64,000 nt of DNA from an uncultured Chloroflexus sp. (lineage in GTDB: Bacteria > Chloroflexota > Chloroflexia > Chloroflexales > Chloroflexaceae). Shown here piece after piece: positions 8,925 through 17,934 of the stretch (the first letter of the stretch is position 1; each line of letters starts with the position of its first letter). The translations under genes were made by a program, and so were the position numbers. The notes below the pieces were generated by a model. That model was not told the origin of the DNA. It saw nothing but the letters and a program-made list of their open reading frames with translations, and ran no database searches. The stretch covers positions 1-64,000 of the forward strand of contig NZ_CAKZNK010000051.1 of NCBI RefSeq assembly GCF_937129525.1. The letters run 5' to 3'.

Positions 8925-8953
8925 AGCATAGCACAGAGATGGCGTCGCGACAA
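8925..8953 (-). promoter_or_regulatory. candidate promoter for the 8872 gene
   Basis: On the minus strand TTGTCG (8953-8948) is followed after 17 bases by TATGCT (8930-8925). This lies about 50 bases ahead of the ATG at 8872, a suitable place for a sigma-70-type promoter. Confidence 0.45.
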
Positions 8954-9003
8954 CCGTTTCGCATATTGTGGATAAAGAGATGACCGGTTGTTGCCTTGCC
9001 TGA

Positions 9004-9031
9004 TTGAGCCGAATCGGCATATACTTATAAA
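9004..9031 (+). promoter_or_regulatory. candidate promoter for the 9065 flavin reductase gene
   Basis: TTGAGC (9004-9009), a 16-base spacer and TATAAA (9026-9031) lie 34 bases before the start codon. The preceding minus-strand gene starts at 8872, so this is a divergent intergenic region. Confidence 0.5.
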
Positions 9032-9064
9032 AGGATAATGTTTTGAAATTAATTGAGCTGTTAC

Positions 9065-9553
9065 ATGGCTATCGATCCACGAGAATACCGCGCCACGATG
9101 GGCCTCTTTGCCACCGGTGTCACCGTTATTACCGCCGGTGACGGCGACCAGATTCGGGGCATGACGGCCAATTCGCTCACATCTGTATCACTCGATCCGT
9201 TGCTCTTGCTGGTGTGTGTTGACCGCCGCGCCCGCATGGCACCGGTTATCAGCACAGCAACCCATTTCGCAGTCAATATTCTTCGTTCTGACCAGGAAGC
9301 AATTGCGCGCCATTTTGCCGGCCAACCGCACCCTGAGGTTGTCATTCCGCTGACCGAAATGGCGGGAGCGCCAGTGTTGAGCGATAGTCTCGCCACGCTT
9401 GTCTGTCAGCGCGATCAGATCCTCGATGGCGGCGATCACCTGATCGTGTTGGGGCGCGTGATTGCGCTACGCCGCGCCGCCGATGGCGATCCATTGCTCT
9501 ATTTTGGCGGCGCTTATCGCCATCTGGCCGAGCTTTCATCTTCGCTGGTGTAA
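9065..9553 (+). CDS. flavin reductase domain protein
   Basis: A 162-residue FMN-binding split-barrel protein of the flavin reductase (HpaC/RutF-like) family, which uses NAD(P)H to reduce free flavin or to serve a monooxygenase partner. Typical features are FATGVTVITAG near the N-terminus, MTANSLTSVSLDPLLLLVCV, the FAVNIL strand and GGDHLIVLGRV. ATG 9065 is preferred over the TTG at 9053 because the family begins close to this point. No monooxygenase lies alongside. A second paralog of about 155 residues sits at 45175-45642. Confidence 0.85.
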   Translation: MAIDPREYRATMGLFATGVTVITAGDGDQIRGMTANSLTSVSLDPLLLLVCVDRRARMAPVISTATHFAVNILRSDQEAIARHFAGQPHPEVVIPLTEMAGAPVLSDSLATLVCQRDQILDGGDHLIVLGRVIALRRAADGDPLLYFGGAYRHLAELSSSLV

Positions 9554-9570
9554 ACTGCTTCTCCGACTTC

Positions 9571-9596
9571 TGCCGGCGCGCTACGACGCGCCGGCA
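9571..9596 (+). terminator. hairpin after the flavin reductase gene
   Basis: A perfect 10-bp stem TGCCGGCGCG/CGCGCCGGCA closes a 6-base loop 17 bases after the stop. No T-run follows, so it may be a transcript-end stabiliser rather than a classical terminator. Confidence 0.5.
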
Positions 9597-9779
9597 TCGA
9601 CATTGGCTACCGCCGGGCCAATTTCACCGGGTACGCCTCACAACGATGCGCTAGCCTGTCACCAGCGCTGATTGCCATAGCGCGCGCTCATCTGCGCTAG
9701 CGCGAATCTGGTCAGCGTGCTACGATAGTAGGTGTGGGCATGCGGTTGCGTGCTGGTGTGACGATTGGAGTTGGCGGCG

Positions 9780-12700
9780 ATGACCCATTTTCGCCGACGC
9801 GCCCTGATTGGCCTTGGCTTTATATACGCCATTCTGATCTGGGCAGGCGCTCAGCCGATCCTGGTGACGCGCGGCTTGCCGCTCGTCTGGTTCGCGGCAG
9901 GAGTTGCGGCAGGAAGTGCGCTATTGTTTGGGCGTCGGGTGTTACCGGTCATTTTCGGTGGCGCTCTGGCAGGATATAGCGCTGTCTTCTGGCAATTGGG
10001 CGTCAATGACCAACGCCTTCTGATAATTGGCCTGATCTTTGCCGTTAGCGCAACCGGGCAGGCGTGGCTTATTGATCTGCTGGTGCGTCGATTTGGTGGT
10101 TTATTCCCGCCGACAGACGTGCCCGGCGTCTTGCGCGTGAGTGGTTTGTTGACGCTGGCCGTATTGCCGGCGCCTTTCGTTGGCGCCGCGACGATGGCAA
10201 TAGCTGGCGTGCAATTGGCGTTTGTCTGGCCGCTGGCGGCGCTTCAGTGGTGGCTCAATTTTGTTGCCGGAACCTTGTTACTCGCGCCGTGGATTGTGTT
10301 TGGGTTTTACTACTGGCAAAAACGCGCCGTTTCTGATCTATGGCTGTGGCCGATCAGCAGTCTGTTACTCGCACTGCTGCTGCTCAGTCTCCAACTCATC
10401 TGGCGTGATGCTGAGCAACGATACACCGTTGCATTGCAAATCGATGCCCGTGAGGTTGCCAGCCTGGTCAATGATCGCTTGATTCGCTATGAGCAAGCAA
10501 TACAGAGTGTTCGCGCGTTCATTGCCGCCTCGCAGCGGGTCGAACAGCACGAATTCACGACCTTTACGCGCGCCCTGTTCGACCAGTTGCCGGCGTTGCA
10601 GTCAGTCGGTTGGGCGCCACGAGTAACGCGAGCAGAACGGTTAGCCTTTGAGCGCCAGATTCAAGAGACGGGCATACCTGACTTTGCCATTCGCGAGCCT
10701 GGAGCGTATGGGCCGGTCGCAGCAGATCGTGACGAATACTACCCGCTCACCTACGCTGAGCCGTTTGCCGATCGGCGTCCCGTATTGGGAATGGACATGG
10801 CGGTTGAGCCGATCCGTCGCGAGGCGTTAGCGCAGGCTCGTGATAGTGGTCGGACAGTGATGACTCAGGCTATCCGACCGTATACCGGTAATGTTGTTTC
10901 ACCGTCAGTATTGTTGATCACGCCGGTCTATACGTCGGGACCGTTACCGCAATCGGTCAGCGAGCGTCGCGAACGGATTCGCGGTGTGGTCTTGCTCCTG
11001 GTGTCTCCGGAGGAGCTGGTGGCGCAGGCGCTTGGCCCGATTCAGGCGCCTGATCTTGAGATCATGCTGCTCGATCAGACTGAAACACCACCGCGCCTGC
11101 TCGCTTTTCTGGCGCCGGCGGCGCCGACATTGCCGGTTCCACCTGATCCAACTGCATTTCTGGCTGATTCCAGCGCGCGAATTGAGCTGGCAAGTTACCA
11201 ACGCTCATGGTTGCTGGCAATGCGACCGGGAGCGACGTATCCGAGGTTCTGGTTTAATTGGGATGTGATCACGCGCTCAGTGGTCGCCGTTGCCAGCGTC
11301 GTTGTTTTCTTCATCTTCTACAATGAGCGCCAGCGCCATGAAGCGCGCCAGCGCCGACTTACCCGCACATACATGCTATTGAGCGCAATCAATCAGGTTA
11401 TCATTCGCGAACGCGATCCGGCCCGAATCTTGCAGGCAGCCTGCCAGATTGCAGTGAAAGAGGGCGAGTTTCGGCTGGCGTGGGCCGGGGTCAGACAAAG
11501 CTATGCAGATGGTGATTATCTGGAACCGGTAGCGATCGATGGCGCAGGGCAAGACTGTGCTGGCGCGTTGCGCGCGCGCATGACCGAAGATAGTTCTTGT
11601 CCAATGGTTCAAACGTGGCTGACCCGGCAATCGTGCATCATCGACGATGTTGCCACCGATCCGCGAGCCGTGCGCTGGCGGGAATGGGCGTTGCGTTGTG
11701 GCTTTCGCTCGCTGGCCAGCTTTCCGCTGATTGTGGAGGGCAAGGTATATGCCACGCTGGGTTTATATGCCGATCAACCAGATTTTTTCACCTCAGAAGA
11801 GCTGCGCTTACTTGATGAGCTGGCCCAGGATATTGCTTTTGGAATTACCGTTTGTCGGCAAGAGGAGCAGTTGCGGGCCAGTGAGCAGCGCAACCATATG
11901 ATTGTCAGCGCGCTGCCTGACATTGTTTTCCGGTTAACCCGAACAGGCTTGATTATCGATGTGGAGTCGCCGGCGGGTGTGAAGCTGCTGAGCGAACCGG
12001 AAACGTTTCTGAACCGACCATTGGAAGTTGCGCTGGACGAAAAGCTTAGCCGGCAGGTGCGCGCGGCGCTGGATGCGGCCTTCACCAGTGGTGAATTGCA
12101 GGCTTTTTCTTATCAACTGACAATCGATGGTCAAGAGCGCTATTTCGAAGCGCGGATTAAGGCCATTCCGGTTGGCGATGAAGCGATTGCGATTGTGCGC
12201 GATGTAACGGCGTGGCGCGTGGCCGAATTGCAACTACAGGCTGAGCGCGATCTGTTGAGCCGGCGGGTAGCCGAACGCACTGCCGAGCTGAGTCGGGCCA
12301 ATGCCGAATTGGGGCGCGCGGCGCGGGCTAAGGATGAATTTCTGGCCAATATGAGTCATGAATTGCGCACACCACTCAATGCCATTCTGGCCTTGAGCGA
12401 GAGTATGCTGGAAGAGTTGCGCGGCCCGCTGAATGAACGGCAGCGCGCCGCGATTCAGACGATTGAAACGAGCGGTCGCCATTTGCTGACCTTGATCAAC
12501 GACGTGCTCGATCTGGCTAAAATCGAAGCCGGTCGCATGGATATTATCAAAGAAGTGGTAGCGCTCAGTGATATTTGCGAAGCGAGCATGACTCTCGTGA
12601 GAGAGCAGGCCAGGAAGAAACAGATCCGGCTCACGCTCCAGCTTGCCGAGCCGCAGGCGCGTTTTCTGGCCGATCCTCGCCGTCTCAAACAGATTTTGGT

Positions 12701-13826
12701 CAATCTACTCAGCAATGCAGTCAAGTTTACCCCTGCAGGCGGTTCAGTGACGCTGCGAGTTGACACTGATGTGGCGCAGGGTACGATTACCTTTACCGTG
12801 AGTGATACCGGGATTGGTATCGCCCCCGACCGGTTACAGCAACTGTTTCAACCCTTCGTTCAGCTCGACAGTGGTTTGAGTCGTCATCACGAAGGCACCG
12901 GATTGGGGCTGGCGCTGGTTCGACGGCTCGTCGATCTGCATGGTGGGAGTGTCGCAGTTGTCAGCGAAGTGAATAAAGGCAGCGTGTTTACGGTTACGTT
13001 GCCATATCAGGCAATTACGTCAGGACTGGTCGTATCGCCGATGGAGAGTCAGCTTCCACCGCTCCGACTGGCGCTAGTGATTGCAGCATCGGCAACGACA
13101 GCCGATCAACTGGCGCGTTATCTGGAAGAGCAGCAGACTCAACCGGTGATCTGCTCTTCCGGGCAAAGCGCAGTTGCGCAGGTGGCGGCGCTCCATCCCG
13201 ATCTGGTTATCCTCGAGCTGCAATTGCCTGATCGGTCGGGATGGGAGATTATGGCCGATCTTCGACACGATCCCGAATTGCAGCACATTCCGGTCATCCT
13301 GGTCGCAGAGACGGATGAGGTAGAGCGCGGTCTGTCAACCGGCGCGGTAGCATGTCTGGTAAAACCAATCGATCGGATGGAGGTACAGCAAGCATTGCGT
13401 CAGATCACAACGGCGCGACCGTCAGCAACGGGTGACATTCATCTCGGAGCGCGCGTGCTGTTGGCCGAAGATAACGAACTCAACCTGATGACGATGAGCG
13501 AATACCTCCAGGCGCGTGGGTATGAGGTGCGGGTAGCGCGCAATGGACGTGAAGCCATCCAGATGGCTGTCGAATGGATACCTAACCTGATCATCATGGA
13601 TATCCAGATGCCTGAAATGGATGGTCTGGAGGCCATCCGGCAGTTGCGCGCCTATGAGCAGTTTGCGACCACGCCGATCATTGCCGTGACTGCGCTGGCC
13701 ATGCCTGGCGACCGTGAACGATGTTTGCTGGCCGGCGCGACCGACTATCTGGCCAAACCGGTGCGGCTGCGCAATCTGGTTGAGCGGATCGAGCGATTCC
13801 TCAAACAACGGCAACATGCAATATAA
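9780..13826 (+). CDS. MASE1-CHASE-GAF-PAS hybrid histidine kinase with two receivers
   Basis: This 1,348-residue sensor begins at ATG 9780 (GGAG 9 bases upstream). In order it shows a multi-span MASE1-like membrane domain (about 1-210), a CHASE-like extracellular domain (about 220-480), a further membrane segment near 500, a GAF domain (about 540-685), a PAS domain (about 700-810) and a coiled-coil linker. The kinase core has His860 in NMSHELRTPL, N-box NLLSNAVKFTP and GTGLGLAL. Two receivers follow. The second is intact (AED, Asp1274 in MDIQMPEMDG, KP). The first has Glu1146 where the phosphoacceptor Asp belongs (VILELQLPDRSG) and no acidic pocket. It likely senses an external small molecule and passes phosphate to an unidentified regulator. 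Confidence 0.88.
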   Translation: MTHFRRRALIGLGFIYAILIWAGAQPILVTRGLPLVWFAAGVAAGSALLFGRRVLPVIFGGALAGYSAVFWQLGVNDQRLLIIGLIFAVSATGQAWLIDLLVRRFGGLFPPTDVPGVLRVSGLLTLAVLPAPFVGAATMAIAGVQLAFVWPLAALQWWLNFVAGTLLLAPWIVFGFYYWQKRAVSDLWLWPISSLLLALLLLSLQLIWRDAEQRYTVALQIDAREVASLVNDRLIRYEQAIQSVRAFIAASQRVEQHEFTTFTRALFDQLPALQSVGWAPRVTRAERLAFERQIQETGIPDFAIREPGAYGPVAADRDEYYPLTYAEPFADRRPVLGMDMAVEPIRREALAQARDSGRTVMTQAIRPYTGNVVSPSVLLITPVYTSGPLPQSVSERRERIRGVVLLLVSPEELVAQALGPIQAPDLEIMLLDQTETPPRLLAFLAPAAPTLPVPPDPTAFLADSSARIELASYQRSWLLAMRPGATYPRFWFNWDVITRSVVAVASVVVFFIFYNERQRHEARQRRLTRTYMLLSAINQVIIRERDPARILQAACQIAVKEGEFRLAWAGVRQSYADGDYLEPVAIDGAGQDCAGALRARMTEDSSCPMVQTWLTRQSCIIDDVATDPRAVRWREWALRCGFRSLASFPLIVEGKVYATLGLYADQPDFFTSEELRLLDELAQDIAFGITVCRQEEQLRASEQRNHMIVSALPDIVFRLTRTGLIIDVESPAGVKLLSEPETFLNRPLEVALDEKLSRQVRAALDAAFTSGELQAFSYQLTIDGQERYFEARIKAIPVGDEAIAIVRDVTAWRVAELQLQAERDLLSRRVAERTAELSRANAELGRAARAKDEFLANMSHELRTPLNAILALSESMLEELRGPLNERQRAAIQTIETSGRHLLTLINDVLDLAKIEAGRMDIIKEVVALSDICEASMTLVREQARKKQIRLTLQLAEPQARFLADPRRLKQILVNLLSNAVKFTPAGGSVTLRVDTDVAQGTITFTVSDTGIGIAPDRLQQLFQPFVQLDSGLSRHHEGTGLGLALVRRLVDLHGGSVAVVSEVNKGSVFTVTLPYQAITSGLVVSPMESQLPPLRLALVIAASATTADQLARYLEEQQTQPVICSSGQSAVAQVAALHPDLVILELQLPDRSGWEIMADLRHDPELQHIPVILVAETDEVERGLSTGAVACLVKPIDRMEVQQALRQITTARPSATGDIHLGARVLLAEDNELNLMTMSEYLQARGYEVRVARNGREAIQMAVEWIPNLIIMDIQMPEMDGLEAIRQLRAYEQFATTPIIAVTALAMPGDRERCLLAGATDYLAKPVRLRNLVERIERFLKQRQHAI

Positions 13827-14141
13827 TTCCACGGATATTGGTATGAGGCATGTGCTACAATCAGACATAAGGTAAAAGCCGGTCTGGCCATTTCGGCGCT
13901 ACCGTCACAGCCCTCGCGTAACACCAGGCAATGATCCTTGTTCACCGGCTACCACGCTTTCGCTACGAGTGAGTGCAGCGATTGCTGTAACGTTCGTCAC
14001 CGGCGTCACTACGCAGACGTATCAGCCCCACAACCAGCTTTGTTGCGAGGGACGCGCCATTTTACCCAACCTGAGCATTCAGCCACTCCCTCGAGCGATT
14101 CAGACAACACCTGCAACCACAACCCTGAGAGAGGAGCCGCT
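13827..14141. other. intergenic region, 315 bases
   Basis: The stretch separates the hybrid kinase from the next gene. A weak -10-like TACAAT occurs near 13855 without a good -35. The frame of the following gene stays open upstream of 14142, but the residues there look non-coding (Cys/His/Ser-rich, no conservation visible). I see no RNA gene or other feature. Confidence 0.4.
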
Positions 14142-14747
14142 ATGCTAGCCCGAATAGCGCTCAGTTTACTGCTTGGCTTCATCTGTGGCACAACCGGTCT
14201 CGTCTTTATGCCAGATCTGGCTCGTGTCATCGGCCCGTTTATCTGTGTAGGCGAATTGCAACCGGTGCGCAATGAGGGAACTCTCCACTTTCGTTGTCGC
14301 ACAATTAATGGTGAGGAGCAACGACTTGATCTCAAGCAGATGCTGCCATACGCGATTCTCAGCACTTCACTGCTGTTGATACCGCCGGTACATACTGCTA
14401 TACGTCGTTTCGAGCGACGCTACACAGCGATTCGGCAAGCGATGGAGCGCGACCTATCGACATCGGTACCGGTGCGGGCCGAACTGTTAAAGGTTGAGAT
14501 GGTTGGTTCGTACAAACGAGCGATTCTGATGCGCGCCGTGGAGGTTGAGTTAACGCTATGGGTATACCCGCCGGGGAACCGCCCTTACGAAGCGCGGGTG
14601 GTGTGGCTGGTTGAAGAAGCCGGTTTGCCGAAATTGCGACGTGGCGCATTGCTGGCATCCCGGATCAATCCACTACGACCACAGCGGGTCTATCCAGCGG
14701 AGGAGTGGGCAACATATCTGTGGAACGAAGCGACGCCAGCCGGATAA
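14142..14747 (+). CDS. two-span membrane protein of unknown function
   Basis: A 201-residue product from ATG 14142, which has GAGAGAGG upstream. One hydrophobic segment covers about 4-24 and a second about 65-82 (MLPYAILSTSLLLIPPV). Between them is a short loop of about 40 residues with two cysteines (FICVGELQ and FRCRTING), and the C-terminal 115 residues are a soluble, probably cytoplasmic, domain with strands (VEVELTLWVYPPG, YEARVVWLVEEAG). I do not recognise the family. It is convergent with the sigma-factor partner gene and the two share a hairpin. Confidence 0.65.
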   Translation: MLARIALSLLLGFICGTTGLVFMPDLARVIGPFICVGELQPVRNEGTLHFRCRTINGEEQRLDLKQMLPYAILSTSLLLIPPVHTAIRRFERRYTAIRQAMERDLSTSVPVRAELLKVEMVGSYKRAILMRAVEVELTLWVYPPGNRPYEARVVWLVEEAGLPKLRRGALLASRINPLRPQRVYPAEEWATYLWNEATPAG

Positions 14748-14757
14748 AACGAGGATC

Positions 14758-14788
14758 AGCATGCGGGTAGTGTAACGACCCGCATGCT
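14758..14788. terminator. shared terminator hairpin between convergent genes
   Basis: An 11-bp perfect stem AGCATGCGGGT (14758-14768) pairs with ACCCGCATGCT (14778-14788). It sits 10 bases after one stop and 6 bases from the other, so it could end transcription from both sides. Confidence 0.65.
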
Positions 14789-14793
14789 TGCTG

Positions 14794-15261
14794 TTATGAT
14801 TGCCCATTGTGGGCGAGGCGTCCTTCTGACTGCCGCTGATCAAGGAGGATCCAGAGTATCAGTGCCAGCAATAACCAGTGCAACTGATCACGAATCAATG
14901 CAATGACACCAATGAGTTCACGCGCGAAAGGCATCGTGTCGTAGACCATCTGCAACAGGCGCGCAGGCAATGCTTCGAGTTGGGCCAGCAGATAATCAGC
15001 TCCGAGCTGGAACCAGACAAGCTGGTACAGGTAGCTGGCGCCGATAATCGATACCAGCGCGGTCACTACAATAAGCACTACGGCCAGGTAAAAGCGCCAG
15101 CGCGGCAGCGGCGCTGGATCGGGCGCTGTGATTGAGGTGCCGGGCACCAGTTGGAGCAGGCGACTCGTCAGCTCAGGTGGCGCTTCCCAGCGCAACTCGT
15201 GGCGCAGGGCTGCATCGAGCAGCTCGTCGGGTGGTGGTGTTGACAATGGAGCGCTCATCAT
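14794..15261 (-). CDS. membrane partner of the adjacent ECF sigma factor (putative anti-sigma)
   Basis: This 155-residue protein has a soluble N-terminus (about 1-50) and two membrane segments (about 56-80 and 130-145). The gene follows the ECF sigma gene directly, with AAGGAGGTGA overlapping the sigma stop codon, so the two are translated together. That arrangement is the usual one for a sigma/anti-sigma pair. No zinc-binding HxxxCxxC motif is visible in the N-terminus, so if it is an anti-sigma factor it is of a non-ZAS type. The role is inferred from context. Confidence 0.6.
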   Translation of the reverse strand: MMSAPLSTPPPDELLDAALRHELRWEAPPELTSRLLQLVPGTSITAPDPAPLPRWRFYLAVVLIVVTALVSIIGASYLYQLVWFQLGADYLLAQLEALPARLLQMVYDTMPFARELIGVIALIRDQLHWLLLALILWILLDQRQSEGRLAHNGQS

Positions 15262-15972
15262 TCACCTCCTTCCCCACTCCGGCAATAAACGCAATGGAGT
15301 AATTTGCAACAGCCGGTCATCGGCAGGCTTGCGCGGCGACTGATTGACGGCGCGAGTTGCCGGTGGTTCATGCGGTTGCAACAATTGCGCCAATCGTTCT
15401 TTACCGCGCCGGATGTGACTTTTCACCGTATTGAGGGGCAGGTCAAGGATCTCGGCAATATCGGTATACTTGAGATCTTCAAAATAGTACAACGTCAAGA
15501 CAAGGCGATAGTGTGGTTCAAGTTGTTCGAGCGCGCGCCGCACTTCGAGGCGGAGCTGGTTTAGATCGAGAGATTGCGCCGGATCGACCAGGCGGTCGGG
15601 ATCGGCGACGGTATGGAGTGCATCAAGTTCTTCATCGTCGGATGCAGGCGGCACGAGCGGCGCCTGACGGCCCCGTCGGCGCAATTCATCGCGGCACAGA
15701 TTGACCACCAGTCGATACAGCCAGGTTGTAAAGCGGCTCTCGCCGTTGTATTGTGGCAAGGCGCGAAAGAGGCGGATAAATGCCTCTTGGGTCAGATCGG
15801 CAGCATCGTCAGCGTTTTTTAGCACGCTCATCGCGATGCTATAGACATAATGTTGCTGACTGATAATCAGATCAGTCAATGCCTGTTGATCGCCCTGTTG
15901 GGCGCGCACAATCGTCTCGCGAGATGGTTCAGCCACCGATGTATAACTCCCGGCGCTGATGATCAGCGCCAT
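15262..15972 (-). CDS. ECF-family RNA polymerase sigma factor
   Basis: A 236-residue sigma-70-like factor with only regions 2 and 4. Region 2 includes DAADLTQEAFIRLFRAL and the -10 recognition helix area FTTWLYRLVVNLCRDELRRR. Region 4 includes LEPHYRLVLTLYYFEDLKY and the helix-turn-helix NTVKSHIRRGKERLAQLL. ATG 15972 is taken as the start, but no strong ribosome site marks it and the TTG at 15996 or a GTG near 15909 are possible. A C-terminal tail of about 40 residues follows region 4. The downstream membrane protein is its likely regulator. Confidence 0.88.
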   Translation of the reverse strand: MALIISAGSYTSVAEPSRETIVRAQQGDQQALTDLIISQQHYVYSIAMSVLKNADDAADLTQEAFIRLFRALPQYNGESRFTTWLYRLVVNLCRDELRRRGRQAPLVPPASDDEELDALHTVADPDRLVDPAQSLDLNQLRLEVRRALEQLEPHYRLVLTLYYFEDLKYTDIAEILDLPLNTVKSHIRRGKERLAQLLQPHEPPATRAVNQSPRKPADDRLLQITPLRLLPEWGRR

Positions 15973-16050
15973 ACGTTTACTGCGGTCATGCAGCAAACAA
16001 CCGGCTGATAAATAGACGAAGGCGCGGAGAATAAAGTTGCAGGCAACACG

Positions 16051-16089
16051 AAAGTCTGAGCGCCATATGGTGAATGGCGCTCAGACTTT
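16051..16089 (-). terminator. terminator after yidD
   Basis: A 16-bp perfect stem (16051-16066 with 16074-16089) with a 7-base loop lies directly after the yidD stop on the minus strand. A/T runs flank both sides. Confidence 0.7.
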
Positions 16090-16091
16090 TA

Positions 16092-16304
16092 TCAAGGTAC
16101 CGGATCGTAGCCGCCGCGAGCGAAGGGATGGCAGCGCGCAATCCGTTTGATCGTCATCCAGCCACCGCGTAGCGCGCCGTATTTCTTAATCGCTTCGTAG
16201 CCGTAGTGCGAGCAAGTGGGAGTATAAATGCAGCTCGGTGGTGTCCACGGCGAAATAGCGACCTGATAGAAGCGAATAAGCTTAAGCAGCAACCAGCGGA
16301 TCAT
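16092..16304 (-). CDS. yidD: membrane protein insertion efficiency factor YidD
   Basis: The 70-residue product matches YidD over its full length: an amphipathic N-terminal helix [19 protein letters not shown], the cysteine-containing [19 protein letters not shown], then [22 protein letters not shown]. The family helps YidC-dependent membrane insertion. The start at ATG 16304 matches the family; the longer frame adds 33 unrelated residues. It follows the V4R gene by 4 bases on the minus strand, while in many bacteria yidD sits between rnpA and yidC. Confidence 0.9.
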   Translation of the reverse strand: MIRWLLLKLIRFYQVAISPWTPPSCIYTPTCSHYGYEAIKKYGALRGGWMTIKRIARCHPFARGGYDPVP

Positions 16305-16308
16305 CGGC

Positions 16309-16947
16309 TTACTCCAGGGGATCCTTGCCGATCGCGAAGGCGCACGACGAGCAATTACCTTGCCCCATGCATGATATCTGCTCGACCGAGAAGCGGCGAC
16401 CACCGCTCACCCAGGCGGTTGCCTCTTCGAGAATACCGCGAGCGATATAGAAGACGGGACCTGGCTCAGGGCGCGTGATACAGTTCGAGCAACGAGTAAT
16501 GTGATAGACGAACCGTCCGCGCTCTTCTTCGACATGGCTCGACTGGTCTGAGAAGCGATCAAATGTCTGGGCAGTGGCATTGAGCACGATCTTGAGCTTC
16601 ATGGTGATCGGCATCAGTTTCAGTGCCAGATCAGCCATTCCAAGCAGCGGACCGAACTCTTTCAGACCAAGCGAGAAGGCAACACGTCCGGCGCGCAACT
16701 CAAGACCGCGCGCTCCACGCGGCCCGTACATCGTGCCGAGCGCCACCGAGTATTTCGAGATGGCCTCAAAGGGGAACTCACGCTTGAGGTCATTCGGTGG
16801 GTAAGCGTCGATGTACTGTTGCAGATCGGCAAGCCGGAGGAGGGCCTTCACGCCGTTCTGACCCATGACTTCCTCCAGCGACAGGAAGCAGAGTCGGCCG
16901 ATCTTGTTAGGATAGTACAGGCCGCGGAAGGCTTCTACTGACGTCAT
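16309..16947 (-). CDS. V4R-domain protein, BchJ-like
   Basis: A 212-residue soluble protein. Its C-terminal half is a V4R (4-vinyl reductase) domain with a cysteine set that is usual for it: RCSNCITR near 153 and [15 protein letters not shown] near 193. V4R domains bind small hydrophobic ligands and occur in BchJ, linked to bacteriochlorophyll synthesis, and in regulators. Without a fused regulatory domain and in a likely phototroph, a BchJ-type role in bacteriochlorophyll metabolism is reasonable but unproven. AAGGAG lies 13 bases before the ATG, a rather long spacing. It is cotranscribed with yidD. Confidence 0.75.
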   Translation of the reverse strand: MTSVEAFRGLYYPNKIGRLCFLSLEEVMGQNGVKALLRLADLQQYIDAYPPNDLKREFPFEAISKYSVALGTMYGPRGARGLELRAGRVAFSLGLKEFGPLLGMADLALKLMPITMKLKIVLNATAQTFDRFSDQSSHVEEERGRFVYHITRCSNCITRPEPGPVFYIARGILEEATAWVSGGRRFSVEQISCMGQGNCSSCAFAIGKDPLE

Positions 16948-17026
16948 GGGTTCTCTGGCTCCTTCTCACAGCTACGAAGAGAACGGTTTCTTGCAACAAC
17001 GCTCATACTATAACAGAAAATAGCGA

Positions 17027-17536
17027 TCAGCGCACAGTCTCCCATACTAGATGCGCCAATTCGGGCAAGATGAGACGGTCAAGACCAAGCTGTACCGCGT
17101 TCGGCGAACCGGGCAGGCAGAAGATTAGGGTCCCACCGAATACGCCAGCAGTTGCGCGTGAGAGCATCGCTGCCGGCCCTATTTCAGCAAAAGAGAGCAT
17201 ACGAAACAGCTCGCCAAAACCGGGCAACCGCTTTTCGAGTAAGGCGTCAATGGCTTCAAAGGTGCTATCTCGCCGGGATATACCGGTACCGCCATTCGTA
17301 ATGATAACTTTGCACCCTTCAGCAGCAAAACGACGCACCATCTCAACGATTTGCGCCGGTTCATCTCGCACCACGGCATATTGTACCACATTGTGGCCGT
17401 TTTGCGTCAACGATGTGCAAATGTAGCGACCACTGTCGTCGGTGGCCTCAGTGCGACTGTCGCTAATGGTGAGAACGGCGCAGGGGATGGACGCCGTTTG
17501 CTCTGCTGCCAACTGGCGATGTTTTTGATGCCCCAT
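17027..17536 (-). CDS. moaB: molybdenum cofactor biosynthesis protein MoaB
   Basis: This 169-residue protein has the MoCF-binding fold used by MoaB/MogA for adenylating molybdopterin. Key features are VLTISDSRTEATDDSG, the nucleotide-binding ITNGGTGISRRDSTFEAI and the closing FCLPGSPNAVQLGLDRLI. The length fits MoaB. No other molybdenum cofactor genes are nearby, so it stands alone here. Confidence 0.9.
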   Translation of the reverse strand: MGHQKHRQLAAEQTASIPCAVLTISDSRTEATDDSGRYICTSLTQNGHNVVQYAVVRDEPAQIVEMVRRFAAEGCKVIITNGGTGISRRDSTFEAIDALLEKRLPGFGELFRMLSFAEIGPAAMLSRATAGVFGGTLIFCLPGSPNAVQLGLDRLILPELAHLVWETVR

Positions 17537-17783
17537 AATACGGTTCCCTACCGTTGGTTCACTTGCTGTATCCTACCACAATTTGGGGGTTTGTGTCCAA
17601 TCAAGATTGATGTCTGCTTCCATGGATACGAGAGTTTCTGGGTGCGGGTAGCAGCGATACATCTGTCACTCTATTGCTTCGCCTTTCCGATTATGGCATT
17701 CGGTGCCTGGGCCGTAACGAGGTTTGCTTTCCAGGCCGGGTATGCCGATTGGTTAAGATTTTGCGCCGTTACCTCGCAAAGTC

Positions 17784-17812
17784 TTGTATTCACAAACGAT
17801 ATTTGATATATT
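17784..17812 (+). promoter_or_regulatory. candidate promoter of the DUF59-amidohydrolase operon
   Basis: TTGTAT (17784-17789), a 17-base spacer and TATATT (17807-17812) lie 123 bases before the start at 17935. The intergenic stretch 17537-17934 holds this promoter and the leader hairpins and no gene that I can support. Confidence 0.55.
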
Positions 17813-17844
17813 TATGCCAGATCTTATCTGCTCAAACCGGTATT

Positions 17845-17909
17845 GATGCGGCGTAGCATCGTTATCATTCATCACGCTCCGGCATCGCCGCGAGCGTGCT
17901 GTTGTTTTC
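17845..17909 (+). promoter_or_regulatory. two-hairpin leader with attenuator-like second stem
   Basis: The first stem pairs GATGC (17845-17849) with GCATC (17856-17860). The second pairs CACGCTC plus CGGC (17873-17883) with GCCG, one bulged C, then GAGCGTG (17887-17898). It is followed by CTGTTGTTTTCG, a T-rich run that could make it an intrinsic terminator inside the leader. No known riboswitch core is visible. Confidence 0.45.
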
Positions 17910-17934
17910 GAGCGTTGCTGCCAGGGAGGTGTTA

